From NCBI GenBank assembly GCA_016618085.1, contig JABLTG010000270.1:1-16513 (forward strand): a DNA stretch of 16,513 nucleotides, written 5' to 3'. This document shows positions 15,474 to 16,513 of this stretch, in pieces. Numbering within the stretch: the first letter of the stretch is position 1; each line of letters starts with the position of its first letter. Under the pieces are notes generated by a model. That model was not told where the DNA came from and did not search any database. It saw only the letters and a list, made by a program, of their open reading frames with translations. Position numbers and translations under genes: made by a program. Origin of the DNA: Neovahlkampfia damariscottae. Lineage: Eukaryota > Heterolobosea > Selenaionea > Neovahlkampfiida > Neovahlkampfiidae.

Positions 15474-16361
15474 ATGGATGTTTTTGAAGAAAAAAATAAA
15501 GTGCATCAAATTCAACTGAATTATACTTTTGAGAATTTTAAAGAATACCAAGTTTTTAAAACTTATTTAGAAGATAAAATAAAATTGAAACCTGACCAAC
15601 AGAATGAATTTGAATCGTTTCTAGATGAAGCAGCACATGCAATATTTGGTGATTGTATTACGAGCAGCTTTCATGTTTTAGAAAAATTATGCCAAGAAGG
15701 TATTTCAGCTTCATATATTGAAGGACACTTTTTTGATCCTGATAAAAAAAAATTAATTCACCATATTGTGCCTTGTGTGATTCACAAAATTGACGAAGAA
15801 CCGGTTACTTTGTCCTTTTTAGATTTTTCAAGAGAATATTACATGGAGTTAATACCTGACACACCAAAAATCAGTCCAAAAGCACAAGAGTTTGTTTGGA
15901 AAAATGGATTTGTTTATCAAATTTATAAAGACTCAGTTAAAAGAAAAACTTCAACAAAAGATGGAGAACATAAGACATCAAGTTATAGTGTTTTTAAAAT
16001 AGTTGATTATCAAAAAGAAAAATATTTGAAACATTTCCAATTAAAATATGATGAATTATTAAAAAATTACGAATCATGGGAAGAAATTACTTTTACATAT
16101 CAACCACTAAATATTGAAGAAAAGCTTTCTGTTATGTCTATTATAGATTCATTAAAAGGTTCAGATAAACTTTTAAAAAACATTGAAGCCATTGTCAATA
16201 AGAATTTCATCAAAAAACTCAATGATGACCAAGCACTAAAAAAATTTTTGCAAAAGGATTCAGATAAATTATTAGAATTTCATTTGCAGGAAGTAGTAAA
16301 GGAATTTAAGAAGTGGCAAGATATATTTAAATTTTTTGATAAAGTGATAAATCAACCATGA
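15474..16361 (+). CDS. Possible transglutaminase/papain-like cysteine protease-fold protein, 295 residues
   Basis: Intact ORF from ATG 15474 to TGA 16359-16361. No close family is recognised by eye. Residues 58-130 have the spacing of a Cys-His-Asp core: C61 in FGDCITSSFHVLEKLCQEGI at the start of a helix, then SYIEGHF, H96/H97 in LIHHIVPCVI, and D117 in LSFLDFSREYY. This order (helix-borne Cys, strand His, strand Asp) is that of transglutaminase-like and papain-like hydrolases. The C-terminal half (~175-295) is charged and helical, probably coiled coil (SVMSIIDSLKGSDKLLKNIE). No signal peptide or membrane segment is present, so it is probably cytosolic. It forms a divergent pair with the 122-residue gene. 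The enzymatic role is inference from residue spacing; the fold could be another one. Confidence 0.6.
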   Translation: MDVFEEKNKVHQIQLNYTFENFKEYQVFKTYLEDKIKLKPDQQNEFESFLDEAAHAIFGDCITSSFHVLEKLCQEGISASYIEGHFFDPDKKKLIHHIVPCVIHKIDEEPVTLSFLDFSREYYMELIPDTPKISPKAQEFVWKNGFVYQIYKDSVKRKTSTKDGEHKTSSYSVFKIVDYQKEKYLKHFQLKYDELLKNYESWEEITFTYQPLNIEEKLSVMSIIDSLKGSDKLLKNIEAIVNKNFIKKLNDDQALKKFLQKDSDKLLEFHLQEVVKEFKKWQDIFKFFDKVINQP

Positions 16362-16394
16362 ATAAATTTTTCTTTAAATTAAGAAGAAACTAAG

Positions 16395-16425
16395 AATTTA
16401 TAAATATGATGATTATTTATAAATT
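16395..16425. repeat. Perfect 12-bp inverted repeat downstream of the 295-residue gene
   Basis: AATTTATAAATA and TATTTATAAATT form a perfect stem with a 7-nt loop TGATGAT, 33 nt after the stop codon. It could be a 3'-end processing or RNA structure signal, but an all-A/T palindrome is easy to get by chance in DNA this A/T-rich. Confidence 0.35.
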
Positions 16426-16513
16426 TTAATGATCACTAAGTGGAACCTTTTGGAATAAGACTGAACGAAAAGCATTGAATTTTATTATACTATAATATAC
16501 TCATAGTAGAGGA

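Noticed and set aside
15087-16361. Toxin-antitoxin module for the divergent pair
   Set aside because: Orientation is divergent rather than operonic, sizes are atypical, and no toxin or antitoxin domain is visible.
1-16513. Genome-wide alternative genetic code (TGA = Trp or TAR = Gln)
   Set aside because: Intact genes (over 1,800 codons) use only TGG for Trp and contain no internal TGA, TAA or TAG, and MetAP2 and GDPD end in TAA at family-typical positions.

Overview
The window is very AT-rich eukaryotic DNA from a protist with short introns. The evidence is the standard set of eukaryotic genes (methionine aminopeptidase 2, a signal-peptide and membrane-anchored glycerophosphodiesterase, a seven-helix RGS protein), GT-AG introns of only 31-35 nt, and Maverick/Polinton, retroelement and Crinkler/RHS-like debris. 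The gene mix resembles free-living amoeboid or metamonad protists such as Anaeramoeba. That is an impression from gene style, not a demonstrated placement.

Region 1 (1-5288) is the decayed left or central part of a Maverick/Polinton-type virus-like element. In order: a minus-strand gene running off the left edge (possible SAM-like domain), then plus-strand relics of a GIY-YIG nuclease, a retroviral-type integrase, a D5-like SF3 helicase, an unrecognised protein, and a protein-primed DNA polymerase B cut off just after its first catalytic aspartate. Every one carries in-frame stops and/or single-base indels, mostly at A or T runs, yet the reading frames stay recognisable. A ~60-bp A/T motif is repeated immediately upstream of three of these genes, with a weaker fourth copy, and looks like an element-specific promoter.

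Region 2 (5289-7144) holds more broken genes: a minus-strand helical protein of unknown family with several in-frame stops, a plus-strand papain/LRAT-like relic of the sort found with Mavericks, and a minus-strand C-terminal fragment that abuts the next gene.

Region 3 (7154-12438) is the intact host core: a 640-residue DOMON-7TM-RGS receptor-like protein (one 35-nt intron), a decayed EamA/DMT transporter, a type I membrane glycerophosphodiester phosphodiesterase, and convergent MetAP2 whose stop codon lies only 21 bp from that of the phosphodiesterase.

Region 4 (12439-14795) contains a minus-strand Ty3/gypsy-like RNase H-integrase relic and a plus-strand P-loop ATPase relic of Crinkler/RHS type with a 31-nt intron. 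Region 5 (14796-16513) has a 19-bp minisatellite and a tightly divergent pair of intact genes separated by 18 bp. The larger has a plausible Cys-His-Asp (transglutaminase/papain-like) triad.

The intact genes use TGG for every tryptophan and TAA or TGA as stops, so the many in-frame stops in the element relics are best read as decay, although several TGA codons sit where tryptophan is expected.
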